Below are positions 62,752 to 64,000 of a DNA stretch of 64,000 nucleotides, in pieces. The stretch's first letter is position 1, and every line of letters begins with the position of its first letter. The notes under the pieces are model-generated. The model saw nothing but the letters and a program-made list of their open reading frames with translations. It was not told where the DNA came from and ran no database searches. A program made the translations under genes and the position numbers. Source of the stretch: Pagrus major (taxonomy: Eukaryota; Chordata; Actinopteri; Spariformes; Sparidae). The DNA lies in NCBI RefSeq assembly GCF_040436345.1, contig NC_133215.1:25583806-25647805 (forward strand). The letters are read 5' to 3'.

Positions 62752-64000
62752 CATGTCCCTCCACTTTATTTATTGTGCTGTTATTTGTAGGTCGAGCCAA
62801 ATGCCACCATCGGGGAGATCAAGTCTATGTTCCACAAGAGCCGTGAGTGCCACCTCTCTACAGGCGACTATAGCCTCATAAACCTGATTTAAGATTGAGC
62901 AAATCTTCAAGCCACACACAGAAATGCTCACTTTACACCCCGTCTTTAGATGTGTATGAAGCATTTATCTGTGTGTTTCAGATCCTCAGTGGTACCCAGC
63001 AAGACAGTCCATTCGTCTCGACCCCAGTAAGTCAGCCAAAGTGTGATCTATCGGTATACTTAAAAGGGGCACTATGTAGTTTTGGAGAAGAAATTCAAAC
63101 TCATAATTTTAATATTTCCAATATTAATGAGGTAATAATACAAACTATATAAGTTTGTATCCATAAGTGAATAAACAAGCTGTTCTCAGAGGAAAACAAG
63201 GTCCCCAGAACACTTTTTGAAGCTAGAAACAAAGTAAAACAGTATGAAACTGTGTTGTCCTTTAAGGTCAGTTTGTTTATTCAGTCATGAAAACAAAGAG
63301 TTTGTTTATTTAGTTTGTTTAGGCATAAAGAATCAGTCAATGAAGATCTTTCTCCTCTGATTAACATTTCTTCCCCAAAACTACATAGGGCACCTTTAAA
63401 GTAAATGTCGTACTACTTCTCTTTGCAATTATAATTTACTCATTAAGTAAACGATGTGTGTGTCTCAGAGGGGAAGTCTCTGAAGGACGAGGATGTTCTG
63501 CAGCATCTGCCTGTGGGAACCACAGCAACCTTCTACTTCAGAGACCTGGGAGCCCAGATCAGCTGGGTCACAGTGAGTACAACAGAAAGCAGAGCAAACA
63601 CGGGAACACTTTGTGCTGTCGCAGTCAGGTCCAACAGTCCTGACAAGCCCATATTCATCTGAATGCGAGTGGGTTTAAGCAGAACTATATTGAGATTTCC
63701 CGCTGGGTAAAAAGGGAGTGTGTGTGTCAGAAGTTTCCCTGTGACCCTGAGGTTAATTTGCTCTGGTGGAGTTCACTGTTAATGTTAAGGTTGTGTTGGC
63801 TCTGCTGGGATTTGGAAGAGGGGCAGGTAGACGAAAGACAGAGCAAGCATAGAGGAGATTGTGTATTTTTTCTTTCTAACACATCTCCAAGCCAATATAT
63901 CAATAATACCACTATATGGATTAACTGAGTCTCCAAGGCTCTGACTTATCATGTCTTTTCTTTCTTTTCTTTCAGGTGTTTCTGACAGAGTACACTGGCC
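51313..64000 (+). CDS. tecr: Very-long-chain enoyl-CoA reductase, 5' part
   Basis: ER membrane enzyme for the last step of the fatty-acid elongation cycle (trans-2,3-enoyl-CoA to saturated acyl-CoA, NADPH) and sphingosine degradation. Coding exons: 1a 51313-51327 (MKHYE); 2 56889-56939; 3 62791-62842; 4 62982-63026; 5 63469-63572; 6 from 63976, cut by the window end. The joined product MKHYE + VEILDAKTKDKLCFLDK, then HPQWYPARQSIRLDPKGKSL, SWVT and VFLTEYTG, follows human TECR closely. This is the N-terminal ubiquitin-like part up to the first membrane region; the catalytic steroid-reductase-like domain lies beyond the edge. An alternative first exon (56748-56939) is listed separately. All junctions have GT-AG and consistent phases. 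Confidence 0.95.
52759..53206. mobile_element. hAT-type MITE
   Basis: Left taggcatgggacgata and right (complement) tagggatggtgcgata; flanks gtatgaat and gtatgaag are a 7/8-matching 8-bp duplication. Internal text is AT-rich and non-coding. Confidence 0.78.
54937..55150. repeat. Dispersed repeat, copy 1 in tecr
   Basis: Matches 59035-59300 in the same orientation (ccttcacaaagatatccaca versus ccttcacaaagaaatccaca; catgtatgggcaat versus acatatgggcaat). Confidence 0.65.
56480..56747 (+). promoter_or_regulatory. Second tecr promoter (exon 1b), putative
   Basis: Region directly upstream of the alternative ATG. An AT-rich gttaaataaag (about 56516-56526) could serve as a TATA- or MEF2-like element; E-boxes cacatgtg (about 56474) and cagctg (about 56641) are near. 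None is decisive. Confidence 0.4.
56748..56939 (+). CDS. tecr: tecr alternative first exon 1b
   Basis: An ATG at 56748 (gacATGg context; the in-frame GTG at 56742 is not needed) opens a frame that runs straight into tecr exon 2 without an intron. It adds 47 residues: MDTLALEATGSKKAANGAVA, then a basic stretch PVKRKPAKKAKKAVVFFE, replacing MKHYE. The bases coding for VVFFE (gttgttttctttgag) are at the same time the polypyrimidine tract and AG acceptor used by exon 1a transcripts. The frame ends at the normal donor (aag then gtaaga). Family knowledge: TECR-like proteins such as TECRL also carry an N-terminal extension before ...FE-IEILDA. Tissue and function of this form are not visible. Confidence 0.82.
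59035..59300. repeat. Dispersed repeat, copy 2 in tecr
   Basis: Second copy of the segment at 54937-55150, preceded here by 'gggggcgctgtgaaacttct'. Confidence 0.6.
59398..59760 (-). repeat. Poly(A)-ended retroelement-like sequence
   Basis: Starts with a t-run on plus (an a-tail on minus) followed by unique-looking sequence with no open frame; a-rich and c-rich low complexity at about 59508-59566. It fits the 3' end of a retroelement, but the family is not recognised. Confidence 0.35.
61795..62046. mobile_element. MITE, inverted copy of the 32419 family
   Basis: Contains the complement of the 32419-32757 text (agagggtaggatcacagcgt, then tcagaaactgtgg) and ends ttctacattatgttgctttaa. Left boundary approximate. 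Confidence 0.6.
62692..62748. repeat. (GT)n microsatellite
   Basis: About 28 uninterrupted gt units, ending 42 bases before the acceptor of tecr exon 3. Confidence 0.95.
63062..63401. mobile_element. TTAA MITE copy in tecr intron 4
   Basis: Begins ttaaaaggggcactatgtag and ends with ctacatagggcacctttaa, its inverted partner. Same family as 24401-24773 in opposite orientation. Confidence 0.78.

Larger units (their letters stand above)
56940..62790 (+). other. tecr intron 2
   Basis: No exon seen. Holds hAT-like debris near 57310-57880, the second copy of the tecr-intron repeat (59035-59300), a poly(T)-headed repeat (59398-59760), a dispersed repeat at about 60870-61130, a MITE (61795-62046), fish repeat motifs near 61270-61350, and a (GT)n tract. 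Confidence 0.5.

Overview
This is a vertebrate nuclear genome window, almost certainly a teleost fish. Genes are split by GT-AG introns, and much of the intronic and intergenic space is dispersed DNA-transposon debris (Tc1/mariner, hAT, PIF/Harbinger, many MITEs) of the kind typical of ray-finned fish. Protein-level matches are to vertebrate dynamin-2, DNAJB1 and TECR. A percomorph-like fish is my inference; the species cannot be read from the sequence.

Layout. (1) 1-3000: first coding exon and promoter of a dynamin-2 gene (dnm2) running leftwards out of the window. (2) 6.7-43.0 kb: six tandem genes, all on the minus strand, for type I membrane receptors of the CD300 / CMRF35-like / pIgR-like immunoglobulin family. 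From left to right I call them F, E, D, C, B and A. Each has a signal-peptide exon, one V-type Ig exon, stalk exon(s), a transmembrane exon and cytoplasmic exon(s), with nearly all introns in phase 1. Tails of F, E, D, C and B carry tyrosine motifs of ITIM/ITSM type; A has no canonical ITIM. (3) 46.0-49.2 kb: dnajb1 (HSP40), three coding exons on the minus strand with a TATA box and a clear heat-shock element. (4) 51.3-64.0 kb: the 5' half of tecr (very-long-chain trans-2,3-enoyl-CoA reductase) on the plus strand, running out of the right edge. It has two alternative first coding exons 5.4 kb apart.

The divergent dnajb1/tecr pair matches the DNAJB1-TECR arrangement on human 19p13, so the window looks like a conserved chromosomal segment in which a fast-evolving immune-receptor cluster lies between housekeeping genes. 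The Ig receptors probably act at the surface of leukocytes or epithelial cells as ligand-tuned inhibitory or adaptor receptors (family inference). dnm2, dnajb1 and tecr have unrelated cell-biological roles.

The exon models below were built by hand from splice-site consensus, reading frame and phase. All six receptors and dnajb1 give uninterrupted open frames from ATG to stop.
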